NCBI GenBank assembly: GCA_014874415.1
Contig: JACWAI010000075.1
Coordinates: 1-46,812 of the forward strand
Reading direction: 5' to 3'
DNA length: 46,812 nt
Origin: Nitrososphaerales archaeon
Lineage (GTDB): Archaea > Thermoproteota > Nitrososphaeria > Nitrososphaerales > Gagatemarchaeaceae
Shown piece after piece: positions 24,386 through 32,351 of this stretch (the stretch's first letter is position 1; every line of letters starts with the position of its first letter). The translations under genes and the position numbers were made by a program. The notes under the pieces were generated by a model. It did not search any database. It was not told the origin of the DNA and saw only the letters and a list, made by a program, of their open reading frames with translations.

Positions 24386-24697
24386 ATGGCTCAGTACGCC
24401 AGGATAAAGCTCACAAGCACAAACCTTCCCGAGTTGGAAAAGGTGGCCAATGACATACGAGAGATAGCTGACAAGACGGGGGTAAAGGTGAGGGGGCCCC
24501 AGCCTCTCCCGACCAAGAAGCTCAAGATAACCACAAGGAAGGCGCCGACAGGGGAGGGGAGCCACACCTTCGACCACTGGCAGCTGAGAGTCCACAGGAG
24601 AATACTCGACGTCCAACCTGACGACAGGACGATGAGACAGATAACAAAACTGCATATTCCCGAAGACGTGAAGGTAGAACTGATCCTTACGTCCTAG
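24386..24697 (+). CDS. rpsJ: 30S ribosomal protein S10 (archaeal uS10)
   Basis: A 103-residue S10. YARIKLTSTNLPELEKVAND leads to GPQPLPTKKLKITTRKAP, then EGSHTFDHWQLRVHRRILDV and a C-terminal VKVELILTS. The RGPQPLPTKK and the HxFDxWxxRxHRRxxDV-type segment are diagnostic of archaeal/eukaryotic uS10. It sits in the head of the small ribosomal subunit. In many archaea the gene follows the EF-1-alpha gene, but here it stands alone with its own TATA box. Its stop overlaps that of the convergent epimerase gene on CTAG. Confidence 0.97.
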   Translation: MAQYARIKLTSTNLPELEKVANDIREIADKTGVKVRGPQPLPTKKLKITTRKAPTGEGSHTFDHWQLRVHRRILDVQPDDRTMRQITKLHIPEDVKVELILTS

Positions 24698-25587
24698 TCC
24701 TGCTTCTTCACCCAGTCGATAGTGCGCCTAATCCCCTGTTCGAGGGTAAGTTCGGGGGCGTATCCGAGCTCTGACTTCACCCTTTCGAGGGAAGGATAGC
24801 TGATCTGGGGCTCGGCTTCGAGCTGTGTGCGCGGAGGCGCGAGGTTGAGCTGAGACTTGGATCCTGTCAGTTCCTTGACCTTCTCAGCCAGCTCCCTGAT
24901 GGTGACAGGCCTTTCTCCTCCGAAATTGTATGCTCTCCCCACGGCCTTTTCGTTTCTTAGGATGGTCAGGGCTAGCTTCGCGAAGTTCACCGCGTGAGTG
25001 GGAGCCGTCGTGTCCTTCCCCCCGTTGAACAGCGTCAGAGGCTCGTCCGCGAGGCAGGCGCGGATGAACCTTATCATGGCCCTCGTGGGCTGGTCATATT
25101 CCCCGAAGAGGAGCCAGCTCCTTGTCAGGGAGACGGGAAGCCCCTTCGTCTTGTAGAAGCTCATGGCCATGTTCTCAAGCACGACCTTCGTGTAGTCATA
25201 GGGGACCCGCGGGTCGAATGGGGACTCTTCGGTGACCGGATTTACCTTCGGCGCCCCATAGACGTTCGCCGAAGAGGTCGCAAGAATTCTTGAAACATTC
25301 TTTCTACGGGCCAGCTCCAACATGTTCAGGCTACCCATGCAGTTGACCTCGAAAGCGAGTTTCGGGTCTTCGACCGTCTTCTTGATCTCAGTTATGGCGG
25401 CCATGTGGATGATCGCGTCGAAGTCGACGGACGCCAGCTTGCCGAAGACGAAATCCTTGTCGAGCAGGTCTCCGGAGACCTCCCAACCGGAAAGGTCCGT
25501 GGGGACCGTGTCGACCCCTTTTTCCTTCATGTAGGCGACGAGGTTCTGTCCGACCATCCCCGACGCCCCGGTGACGAGCACCTTCAA
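24694..25587 (-). CDS. NAD-dependent epimerase/dehydratase (GalE-like extended SDR)
   Basis: A 297-residue extended SDR. The N-terminal VLVTGASGMVGQNLV Rossmann motif binds NAD, ATSSANVYG and YDYTKVVLE supply the catalytic Ser/Thr and Tyr-x3-Lys, and the C-terminal SELGYAPELTLEQGIRRTIDWVK is typical of UDP-glucose 4-epimerase relatives. It likely acts on a nucleotide sugar for glycan or S-layer glycoprotein synthesis. The frame reaches TTG 25602, but TTG 25587 is preferred because the TATA box (25612-25620, reverse) is centred 29 nt upstream. Confidence 0.88.
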   Translation of the reverse strand: MKVLVTGASGMVGQNLVAYMKEKGVDTVPTDLSGWEVSGDLLDKDFVFGKLASVDFDAIIHMAAITEIKKTVEDPKLAFEVNCMGSLNMLELARRKNVSRILATSSANVYGAPKVNPVTEESPFDPRVPYDYTKVVLENMAMSFYKTKGLPVSLTRSWLLFGEYDQPTRAMIRFIRACLADEPLTLFNGGKDTTAPTHAVNFAKLALTILRNEKAVGRAYNFGGERPVTIRELAEKVKELTGSKSQLNLAPPRTQLEAEPQISYPSLERVKSELGYAPELTLEQGIRRTIDWVKKQD

Positions 25588-25611
25588 TTGGACGCCCCGC
25601 AAAGAAGGACT

Positions 25612-25620
25612 CTATTTAAG
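25612..25620 (-). promoter_or_regulatory. TATA box of the GalE-like gene
   Basis: ctatttaag (cttaaatag on the minus strand) is centred 29 nt from TTG 25587. It overlaps the stop codon of the next gene upstream (25616-25618), so the promoter lies partly inside the neighbour's coding end. Confidence 0.55.
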
Positions 25621-26008
25621 CAGGGGAGGGAATCCCAGACTTCCTCGACATTTCGGCGACGAGTTCTGGTTCGACCACGCCGTAGCCCATCGACTCGGTC
25701 CCGTCTGCCATTGTGATGGGGAGCCTGGAGACGTAGTGGGGCACGTCGTATCCCTCGAGCTTGTCTTCGTCCGCTCTGAAGAGAATGCCCCAGGAACCAG
25801 ACCTCAGTTCGAAGCATGACACGCCGACCACCTTCCTCTCCCCGAAGCCCCCTCCACGTCCTCCGGCTGCCAGGGAGCCTTCGCCTATCATCAAGAGGAA
25901 GATCCTGTTGTCCGGGGATTGCGGCCTAAGGTCGACCTCCTTCTCTGAGATTACGATGGCCCTGGCGCTCCCCGTCAGTTTGGCCACCAAGTCGGCGAGG
26001 GCGTCCAT
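25616..26008 (-). CDS. Hypothetical protein
   Basis: A 130-residue soluble protein of unrecognised family. It begins with a short helix (MDALADLVAKLTG), has strands such as ARAIVISEKEVDLRP and IFLLMIGEGSLA, a glycine-rich loop (AAGGRGGGFGERK), and a second strand region. It could be a small ligand-binding alpha/beta protein. The ATG is 27 nt downstream of a TATA-like cgtataaacc (26031-26040, reverse), which supports the start. It stands just upstream of the GalE-like gene, which has its own promoter. Function is unknown. Confidence 0.7.
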   Translation of the reverse strand: MDALADLVAKLTGSARAIVISEKEVDLRPQSPDNRIFLLMIGEGSLAAGGRGGGFGERKVVGVSCFELRSGSWGILFRADEDKLEGYDVPHYVSRLPITMADGTESMGYGVVEPELVAEMSRKSGIPSPA

Positions 26009-26041
26009 GTCGTGAAGAAGGTTCGACCCGCGTATAAACCA

Positions 26042-26572
26042 TCAGGGGGCCGGTTCGCTCTTGGCGCCACCCTCGAGGTACGCTCTCAACAGAATGACGG
26101 CGTCGGGGGTCATCGAACCCCCGTCCATCATCCGGCGCAGGTCCGGCTCGGTCACTTCCATGACCCCTTCGAGCTCCACAGGGTCGATGACGCAAAGCTG
26201 GTCTGTCCGTGCGATGTAGAAGCTCACCCACTCTCGTTCTATCCATCCTCCTGACTCGATCGGCTGAAGGGGACGCCTGGTCACAAAGGCAAGGTCCGCT
26301 GAAATCCCGAGTTCCTCCTTCAGCTCCCGCGCTGCAGCGGCATGATAGGCCTCTCCTCTCCTGACATGCCCGGTGCTAGAAATCGTCCATAGCCCCGGAT
26401 GCCAGCTGTCCTTCTTGCTCCGCTGCTGCATTAGGAACGCCCCGTCGCTGCGGATCACTTGGACGGCCACAGCCCGGTGCAAGAGACCCCTTTCGACACA
26501 TTCTCCGAGTGTAGCCGAACCGATGATGGCGTCGTGTTCATCGACGAGGTCGACGACCTCCCCTCGAGCCAT
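26042..26572 (-). CDS. Nudix hydrolase (IPP isomerase-like subgroup)
   Basis: A 176-residue Nudix protein. The Nudix box fits G-x5-E-x7-REUxEExGU exactly, in GHVRRGEAYHAAAARELKEELG. The N-terminus has EVVDLVDEHDAIIGSA and LLHRAVAVQVIRSDG, the arrangement seen in YfcD and type I isopentenyl-diphosphate isomerase relatives, with WHPGLWTISSTGHV before the box. It may be a true IPP isomerase or a general Nudix hydrolase, and I cannot decide. It starts seven bases after the small membrane protein gene stop, so the two are co-transcribed. Confidence 0.87.
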   Translation of the reverse strand: MARGEVVDLVDEHDAIIGSATLGECVERGLLHRAVAVQVIRSDGAFLMQQRSKKDSWHPGLWTISSTGHVRRGEAYHAAAARELKEELGISADLAFVTRRPLQPIESGGWIEREWVSFYIARTDQLCVIDPVELEGVMEVTEPDLRRMMDGGSMTPDAVILLRAYLEGGAKSEPAP

Positions 26573-26579
26573 GCTCTGA

Positions 26580-26957
26580 TCAGACGGCTGTCGCCGCTGG
26601 AGCCCCTCCGCCTGCCGGGGCCGGGGTGGTCGCAGCGCTGTACAGCTTTGGGGTCTTGCCCAGGTAGACGTTGATCAAGATTAGAACCACGATGGCAATC
26701 AAGATAAGAGCGACAGCATAGTTGAACGAGATGAAGTCGAAAAGAGATAGTGCGGCAACGACGACACCCCATCCCATATAGAAGCTCCTGTCCTTCATGT
26801 CGACTATCACGAAGGCGGCGACCAAGGTCCAGAGCCCCACGAGCAGGAGCATCAGCGAGACCGTGCCCGCGAAGTTGATCCCGTTAATCCCAAGGAGTCC
26901 GACGGCGAGAGATAAGAGAATCGCTACAATGGTCCCAATCCCCCATCCTGGCTTCAA
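26580..26957 (-). CDS. Small membrane protein, unknown function
   Basis: A 125-residue protein with about four hydrophobic segments (GTIVAILLSLAVGLLGI, TVSLMLLLVGLWTLVAAFVI, MGWGVVVAALSLFDFI and VALILIAIVVLILINVYLG), ending in an Ala/Pro/Gly-rich cytosolic tail. I recognise no family. TTG 26957 is chosen because the longer frame runs into the amidase gene end and because a TATA-like element (26991-27000, reverse) lies about 39 nt upstream. It is the first gene of an operon with the Nudix gene. Confidence 0.72.
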   Translation of the reverse strand: MKPGWGIGTIVAILLSLAVGLLGINGINFAGTVSLMLLLVGLWTLVAAFVIVDMKDRSFYMGWGVVVAALSLFDFISFNYAVALILIAIVVLILINVYLGKTPKLYSAATTPAPAGGGAPAATAV

Positions 26958-27012
26958 ATTGCTAACCGCTCTTTCGCCCGCTTCGGGGCGGATATTAAGC
27001 AGTCGGCGTTCA

Positions 27013-28416
27013 TCATTCGTGGAGGGAAGGGGGCGGGTAAGGGCCGAACCTGCCCTCGTAGGCGTGCACAAGGCGTAGCAGGGCTGCCTCGTCGAAGAGT
27101 CTTCCAGCGACCTGGACCCCCAGGGGGAGCCCGTCCACGATTCCCGAAGGGATCGAGACCGAGGGGAAGCCGACGTAGTTGAAAGGCAGAGTCAGCCGAT
27201 TGAGGGCGGAGTAGACAGCGACCTCCTTGCCTTGGATCATCGTCTTGGACTGGCCAACCTTCGGCGCGGGGATGGAGGTCACAGGAGCGACAAGAAAATC
27301 GAAACGCCTCATGAGTTCGGACCAACCTTCGATTGTCGAGGGCCTGGCGTTTAGGGCGTTGACGTAGTCCACCGCCAGGACGTTCTTTCCCAGTTCCAGG
27401 AGGGACCTGACGTCTTCTCCGTACAGCTCGGGTGCTGTTCTGAGCCACCTTTCGTGGAACGCCGTGGCTTCTGCCCTCCTGATGACGAGCCACCGGTCAT
27501 AGACTTCCTGGATTCCGGCCAAGTCCGCCTCTTCTACTACGCATCCTATTTCGCGCAGACGCGAGGCAAAGGCTGCGGAGTTCTCTTCCACCATTGGGTC
27601 TATGTCTTCGTGAAAATATTGGCGGACGATCCCGACCCTCGCCCCGTTGAAAGGCGTGGAGAGGGATTCTACGTAATCAGGGACTGGCTCGTCGACCGTT
27701 GTCATGTCTGTCTGGTCATGGCCGGAAATGACGCCCAGCATAGCCGCCGCGTCCCAGGCGCTCAACGATAGGACGCCAACGGTGTCCAGAGATGCGGCCA
27801 ATGGCACCACCCCGAGCCTGCTCACTCTCCCGTAGGTCGGCTTGAACCCAAGGACCCCGCAGAGTGCGGCTGGGATCCTTACTGACCCTGCCGTGTCTGT
27901 CCCAAGCGCCCCCTCGGCCATTCCAGTGGCCACAGCCACGGCCGATCCCCCGCTCGAACCCCCTGCGACTCGGGTCGTGTCCCAGGGATTGAGGACAGGA
28001 CCGTAGTGAGGGTTGTCGCTCGTCACCCCAGCGGCGAATTCGTGCATGTTGGTAGTCCCCACGAGCACGGCCCCCGCGTCCTTCAACTTCCGAACGACTG
28101 TCGCGTCGTATCCCGCGATGTTGTCGGCGAGTATCTTCGAGCCTGCCGTACATCTGACACCTTGTACGTAGAAGACGTCTTTGACCGCGACAGGGACCCC
28201 GTCGAGGGGGCCAAGAGGCGTCCCCTTCCTGTACCTTTCCTCAGATGCTTCTGCTGACGCCAACGCCGAGTCGTTCAGGACGGTGATGAAACAGTTGAAC
28301 TTCCGGCCTAGCCGCTCGATCTTGGCGAGGGACGCCCTGATAGTGGACACCGGGCTCGCAGACCCCGAGCGGTAGGATTCGGCAAGCTCCTTGATCGTCC
28401 CGGGGGACCCGGTCAT
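27013..28416 (-). CDS. Amidase (amidase-signature family, GatA-like)
   Basis: A 467-residue amidase-signature enzyme. VAVKDVFYVQG carries the catalytic lysine, GGSSGGSAVAVATG the cis-serine and nucleophile-helix region, and GTDTAGSVRIPAALCGVLG the nucleophile serine (in the T-A-G-S-V-R motif). FKPTYGRVSRLGVVPLA is shared with GatA of the Glu-tRNA(Gln) amidotransferase. GatB and GatC are not nearby, so it may be a general amidase or allophanate-type hydrolase rather than GatA. The ATG at 28416 follows the thioesterase gene stop by 29 bases. The longer frame reaching 28596 overlaps that gene. Confidence 0.88.
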   Translation of the reverse strand: MTGSPGTIKELAESYRSGSASPVSTIRASLAKIERLGRKFNCFITVLNDSALASAEASEERYRKGTPLGPLDGVPVAVKDVFYVQGVRCTAGSKILADNIAGYDATVVRKLKDAGAVLVGTTNMHEFAAGVTSDNPHYGPVLNPWDTTRVAGGSSGGSAVAVATGMAEGALGTDTAGSVRIPAALCGVLGFKPTYGRVSRLGVVPLAASLDTVGVLSLSAWDAAAMLGVISGHDQTDMTTVDEPVPDYVESLSTPFNGARVGIVRQYFHEDIDPMVEENSAAFASRLREIGCVVEEADLAGIQEVYDRWLVIRRAEATAFHERWLRTAPELYGEDVRSLLELGKNVLAVDYVNALNARPSTIEGWSELMRRFDFLVAPVTSIPAPKVGQSKTMIQGKEVAVYSALNRLTLPFNYVGFPSVSIPSGIVDGLPLGVQVAGRLFDEAALLRLVHAYEGRFGPYPPPSLHE

Positions 28417-28445
28417 GTTCGCATCCTGCTCCAAGGTAACGCCTG

Positions 28446-28910
28446 CTATTGCCACCGATGGAAGGCGGGGTGCGATTCCTTGACTGCGACAAAGAGCCCC
28501 GACATCGTTGCCGTCACGACCCCTCCCACTTTGAGCTCTCCTGCGGCGCTCACCCTGTCGCCCTCGATCTTCGTCGCCCAGGCGCTCACCTGCCACGGCT
28601 TGTCGATGGGGGAGGGCTTCAGGAACTTCACCGTATATTCCGAGGTGACCGTGCCGGGGGCAGAGGGCGACCTTCTCGATTTCATGAGCCCGTAGGTAGC
28701 GGCCCAGTTTCCCTGGCAGTCCATCAAGACAGAGATTATACCCCCGCTCCCGATGTTCCCGAACGCAACGTGGTGAGGCTTCGGCTTCCAGTCCGCCACG
28801 ACGGCTTCCCCGAACGGGAAGCTCTTGAGCTGGAGGCCCAGCCTGTTCTTGGGACCGCAGCCGAAGCAGACGCTGTTGGGGGCGTACCTGTCCTGGAGGC
28901 TATCAGCCAT
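28446..28910 (-). CDS. Hotdog-fold acyl-CoA thioesterase (PaaI-like)
   Basis: A 154-residue hotdog protein. After an N-terminal CFGCGPKNRLGLQLK segment (as in 'CFGCGxxNxxGL' thioesterases), the core helix is GNIGSGGIISVLMDCQGNWA, in which the D at the end of the hot-dog helix and surrounding G-G are catalytic in PaaI-like enzymes. Strands TSEYTVKFLKPSP and GELKVGGVVTATMSGLFV follow. It probably hydrolyses an acyl-CoA. Substrate is unknown. It is co-transcribed with the amidase gene. Confidence 0.85.
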   Translation of the reverse strand: MADSLQDRYAPNSVCFGCGPKNRLGLQLKSFPFGEAVVADWKPKPHHVAFGNIGSGGIISVLMDCQGNWAATYGLMKSRRSPSAPGTVTSEYTVKFLKPSPIDKPWQVSAWATKIEGDRVSAAGELKVGGVVTATMSGLFVAVKESHPAFHRWQ

Positions 28911-29030
28911 GAATACTAGCTCCGCACCTGCATGCGCCGTCTCACTTGCAGGGGACTTGAGCTTTTCTGTGCACGTCTTATATGAGTTGCAGGAAGATAT
29001 GGAGGCAGGCAGCTGACTTGACCCGCAACA

Positions 29031-29038
29031 ATTTTACC
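29031..29038 (+). promoter_or_regulatory. Candidate TATA box of the HerA-like gene
   Basis: attttacc is centred 32 nt upstream of the ATG at 29067. A stronger element, cttatatg, lies at 28977-28984 and would give a leader of about 60 nt. Either could be used. Confidence 0.35.
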
Positions 29039-29066
29039 CTGTTGAAATGCTCCCCTTGCTGGAAGT

Positions 29067-30668
29067 ATGTCTGAAACCCCAGACGTCACGTTGTCGCAGC
29101 TCGTAGTCGGGACCACCAAGTCGGGGCCCTTCGTCATAGACGCGAACCTGGTGGTTACGGGGAGGACCTGCGTGCTTGGAAGCAGCGGGAGCGGGAAGAG
29201 CTACACGGTCGGCGTCCTTTGCGAAGAGCTGTGCAGGAACGAGGTTCCCTTCGCCATCGTCGATACGGAAGGGGAGCACACTGGTCTGAAGGAGAAGTTC
29301 GAGGCGATCTGGGTAGGGGAGGAGAGGGACAGCGACCTCTCTTGGGAGAACTTGGACCTGAGGGACCTGGCAAGACAGGCACCCGACATATCTCCTCTCA
29401 TACTCGACGTCTCCGACCTGACCGACCCCAAGGAGAAGGTGGCCGCTTTCATCACCGCCCTCTACGAGACCCTGACTGAGAGGAGGATGCCTTACCTCGT
29501 CGTCGTGGAGGAGGCGGACAAGTTCGTGCCTCAGTATGGTGAGCGGGTCCCCATATTCGCAGAAGTTGCGAGGAGGGGGAGGAAGAGGGGGATGGGGCTG
29601 ATGATATGCTCGCAGCGGCCCTCCCTGGTGGACAAGAACGTGCTCAGCCAGTGCGGGAACCAGCTGATCGGGAAGCTCATCATACAGAACGACCTGCAGT
29701 CTGTGGCACAGTTCTTCCCGAGCAAGGGGCTCCCCAAGGAGCTGACGACCCTGAACGCGGGGCAGTTCTTCGCCATGGGGGGGTTCGCCCCTGCCCCTTC
29801 TCTGGTCACGATAAGGGAGCGCGTCACGAAGCCCGGGGGGGTGACGCCTTCCCTTGCCAAGAGGGTAGTGAAGAAATACGTGGGTCCCATGGACCAGAAG
29901 GAGATGCCAGTGGTACCAGGAAGATCAGAGGAACAACCCGGCCCCTCTTTGCGGAAAGTGGCGTTGGGCCTGGCCCCTTCAATCAAGACTGATGACCTGC
30001 CTGCCATGGTCAGGAGAGAGCGCAGTTTCGGAATATTCGGGCCAAGGGAGACAGTCACGGGGGTAACCCCCCAGTTTCGGACGCTCATCCAGCTGGGGGT
30101 GAGGAAGAGGCGGGGGCTGCTGAAGCGGAGGTTCGAGACCGTGTACGCCTACCTCGACGGCGCCACAGGAAAGGAGGTTTCCATCAACCGCGGGCTCGAG
30201 GTGGTCAGGGGATTCGAGAAGCTCCTTGGACTGACGACGCTTCAGGTCGAGGTCCTGAGGGAGGTGAAGCCCGACAGCGACACGAGCGCGCTCGACGTGG
30301 CGAGCGCCCTTGGTGAGTCGAAGTCCACTGTCTCGAGGGTCCTCAACTTCCTCAACGACAGGAGGCTAGTAAGGACCATCGAGGTCCGGAAAAGGAAGCT
30401 GTTCAGGCGGCTCACCGACCTCCCCGGGGAGCCGTCGGAGCTCTCACCACTCGAACTGGGCGAAATCAGCACTGAGGGTGGCAGGGTCGTCGCGCCGAAG
30501 CTGAAGGAATCTGATGTGAGGGACGCGGTGAAGGGGCTCTGGGAAGGGGCGGACGTGGAGAGCTTCGAGACGTTCCTCTACCCTGTCTTCAGGGTCGAGC
30601 TTGTCGTGCGGAGGAAGCACAGGCAGGTCCTGATAGACGGCCGGAGCGGCAGGGAGCTGGAGTTCTGA
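29067..30668 (+). CDS. HerA-like P-loop ATPase with C-terminal winged helix
   Basis: A 533-residue HerA/FtsK-superfamily ATPase (DUF87-type). Walker A is GSSGSGKS (near residues 34-41), a conserved acidic VDTEGEH follows, Walker B is YLVVVEEADKFVPQ (near 141-154), and ARRGRKRGMGLMICSQRPS is the arginine-finger/sensor region. Residues about 370-455 contain a winged helix (VASALGESKSTVSRVLNFLNDRRL). HerA works with NurA nuclease in archaeal DNA end resection, but no nurA, rad50 or mre11 lies near. This may be a stand-alone paralogue in DNA or plasmid defence/segregation. Convergent with deoC. Confidence 0.87.
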   Translation: MSETPDVTLSQLVVGTTKSGPFVIDANLVVTGRTCVLGSSGSGKSYTVGVLCEELCRNEVPFAIVDTEGEHTGLKEKFEAIWVGEERDSDLSWENLDLRDLARQAPDISPLILDVSDLTDPKEKVAAFITALYETLTERRMPYLVVVEEADKFVPQYGERVPIFAEVARRGRKRGMGLMICSQRPSLVDKNVLSQCGNQLIGKLIIQNDLQSVAQFFPSKGLPKELTTLNAGQFFAMGGFAPAPSLVTIRERVTKPGGVTPSLAKRVVKKYVGPMDQKEMPVVPGRSEEQPGPSLRKVALGLAPSIKTDDLPAMVRRERSFGIFGPRETVTGVTPQFRTLIQLGVRKRRGLLKRRFETVYAYLDGATGKEVSINRGLEVVRGFEKLLGLTTLQVEVLREVKPDSDTSALDVASALGESKSTVSRVLNFLNDRRLVRTIEVRKRKLFRRLTDLPGEPSELSPLELGEISTEGGRVVAPKLKESDVRDAVKGLWEGADVESFETFLYPVFRVELVVRRKHRQVLIDGRSGRELEF

Positions 30669-30685
30669 GCCGATCAAGCTGGCAG

Positions 30686-31381
30686 TTACTGAGGAAGCTC
30701 CTCCACTATCCTCGCCCCTGAGCTTGTGCCTATCCTGTCTGCCCCGGCCCTTACCATCTCCAATGCTTTAGCGAGGGTGCCGATCCCTCCCGCCGCCTTT
30801 ACTCCCGTCCTGTTCGCCAGCGTCCTCCTGAGCAGCGACACGTCAGCAACCGTGGCCCCTCCTCCGCCGAAGCCGGTCGAAGTCTTGACGAAGTCCGCCC
30901 CTGCCTGCTCTGCAAGCAGAGCCCCTCTCACCTTCTCCTCGTCGGTGAGATAGCAGCATTCGAGGATGACCTTCAGGAGCGTGTCAGACCTGCCGCAGAG
31001 GGCCGCCAACTCGTTGACGTCAGCGAAGAAAGCGCCTGTGTCCCCGGACTTCAGGGCGCCTATGTTGGATACCATGTCTATCTCCCTGGCCCCATCGGCG
31101 ATGGCTGTCCTCGCCTCCATCAGCTTCAGCTCGGTGGTGCTCGACCCAAATGGGAAGCTTACGACGGAGCAAACGATGGTACTGCTCCCGGCGAGTCTGC
31201 GGGCCGCCTGTTTCACGTTGCTCGGGTTGACGCAGGCGCTCCAAAAGCCATACTTCGTCGCCTCTTCACAGAGCACGTCAACGTCGGAGAAGGTAGCGAC
31301 GGGTTTCAGGAGGGTGTGGTCGATGAGCCGAGCGATCTCGGATCTCTTGTTGACGTGGGTCGGTGAGAGGAGCGCTCCCAT
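30686..31381 (-). CDS. deoC: Deoxyribose-phosphate aldolase
   Basis: A 231-residue class I aldolase that cleaves 2-deoxyribose 5-phosphate to glyceraldehyde 3-phosphate and acetaldehyde. ARLIDHTLLKPVATFSDVD is the signature N-terminus, AGADFVKTSTGFGGGGAT has the Schiff-base lysine, and GVKAAGGIGTLAKALEMV the second lysine and phosphate loop. The ATG at 31381 is used. A TTG three codons earlier is possible. It lies apart from other nucleoside catabolism genes. Confidence 0.95.
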   Translation of the reverse strand: MGALLSPTHVNKRSEIARLIDHTLLKPVATFSDVDVLCEEATKYGFWSACVNPSNVKQAARRLAGSSTIVCSVVSFPFGSSTTELKLMEARTAIADGAREIDMVSNIGALKSGDTGAFFADVNELAALCGRSDTLLKVILECCYLTDEEKVRGALLAEQAGADFVKTSTGFGGGGATVADVSLLRRTLANRTGVKAAGGIGTLAKALEMVRAGADRIGTSSGARIVEELPQ

Positions 31382-31501
31382 GCCTTTCAAGACCGCGCCT
31401 CAGGATGGTCTTGATAAACCGGGTGCACGATTCTCACGTTTGGCACCTGGGACGGAGGGGGCCCGTATTCGGTTTCTCAAGAGTGGGAATTGTGCTCGCC
31501 A

Positions 31502-31508
31502 TTTAATA
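31502..31508 (+). promoter_or_regulatory. TATA box of the four-CBS protein gene
   Basis: tttaata is centred 35 nt before TTG 31540, supporting that start with a very short leader. Confidence 0.45.
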
Positions 31509-31539
31509 CTCCGACACGGCTCTTCTGACGAGACAAGAG

Positions 31540-32349
31540 TTGCAGAGGCATGCCGGACCGCTCGCCAAGGAGTTCATGGGCAAAGGAGTGGTCACAGTCC
31601 CGGTCGAATCGAGGGTGGAAGAGGCCATCAAGCGAATGGCGGAACACGACATAGGGAGCGTGGTGGTGAAGGACAGCCTAGGGCCGTGCGGCGTGTTCAC
31701 AGAAAGAGACCTGCTGAGCAGGGTGCTTGCCAAGGGGAAGGACCCATACGCCACCATCATCTCCGAGGTGGCGTCTCCGAAATTCCCTTCCATCGTCTCC
31801 ACTCTCACATTGGAGGAGACCGCCGCCGCCATGGTGGAGAAGAAGAGCAGGCTTATGGTGTTCGAAGGGGCTGAGCTTGTCGGGATAGTGACCCCAACAG
31901 ACATTGTGCGCATAATCCGGGGCATCGAAACCGACTTCTCGATTCTAAAAGTGATCTCGACGAGGATGGTGACAGCGCCGCCTGAGGCCCCCGTCGACGC
32001 AGTCGTCAGGTTGATGGACGGGAAGAAGACGGGGAGCGCCCTGGTCAGCGAGGATGGGAAATGGACCGGAATATTCACCGAGAGGGACCTCGTAAAGAGG
32101 GTCCTGGCCCCGAAGAAGAGCCTCGGGACACCGGTGAAGGAGGTCGCCTCCAGCCCGGTGGTGACAGCCGAGCCGGGGATCTTCGGGAGAGAGGTGGCGG
32201 GGATCATGGCCCTCCACAGGTTCAAGCGCCTTCCGCTCGCCCTCGAAGGGGACGGGGTGGGGATCATAACAGCCAGGGACGTGGTGGAGGCGTTCGCGAT
32301 GGCGCACAAGCCCCTGGCTCCCCGAGTGGATTGGGTCCAGTGGAACTGA
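31540..32349 (+). CDS. Four-CBS-domain protein
   Basis: A 269-residue protein composed of four CBS repeats (about residues 10-65, 75-130, 135-195 and 205-260), making two Bateman modules. Repeats one and three contain GVFTERDLLSRVL and GIFTERDLVKRVL, repeat two VGIVTPTDIVRII, and repeat four VGIITARDVVEAF, the conserved G-h-h-T-x-x-D-h ligand element each time. It likely senses an adenine nucleotide and regulates another protein. No enzymatic domain is attached. The TTG start is supported by the TATA box at 31502-31508. Its convergent neighbour is the cyclic 2,3-diphosphoglycerate synthetase-like gene. Confidence 0.92.
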   Translation: MQRHAGPLAKEFMGKGVVTVPVESRVEEAIKRMAEHDIGSVVVKDSLGPCGVFTERDLLSRVLAKGKDPYATIISEVASPKFPSIVSTLTLEETAAAMVEKKSRLMVFEGAELVGIVTPTDIVRIIRGIETDFSILKVISTRMVTAPPEAPVDAVVRLMDGKKTGSALVSEDGKWTGIFTERDLVKRVLAPKKSLGTPVKEVASSPVVTAEPGIFGREVAGIMALHRFKRLPLALEGDGVGIITARDVVEAFAMAHKPLAPRVDWVQWN

Positions 32350-32351
32350 TT

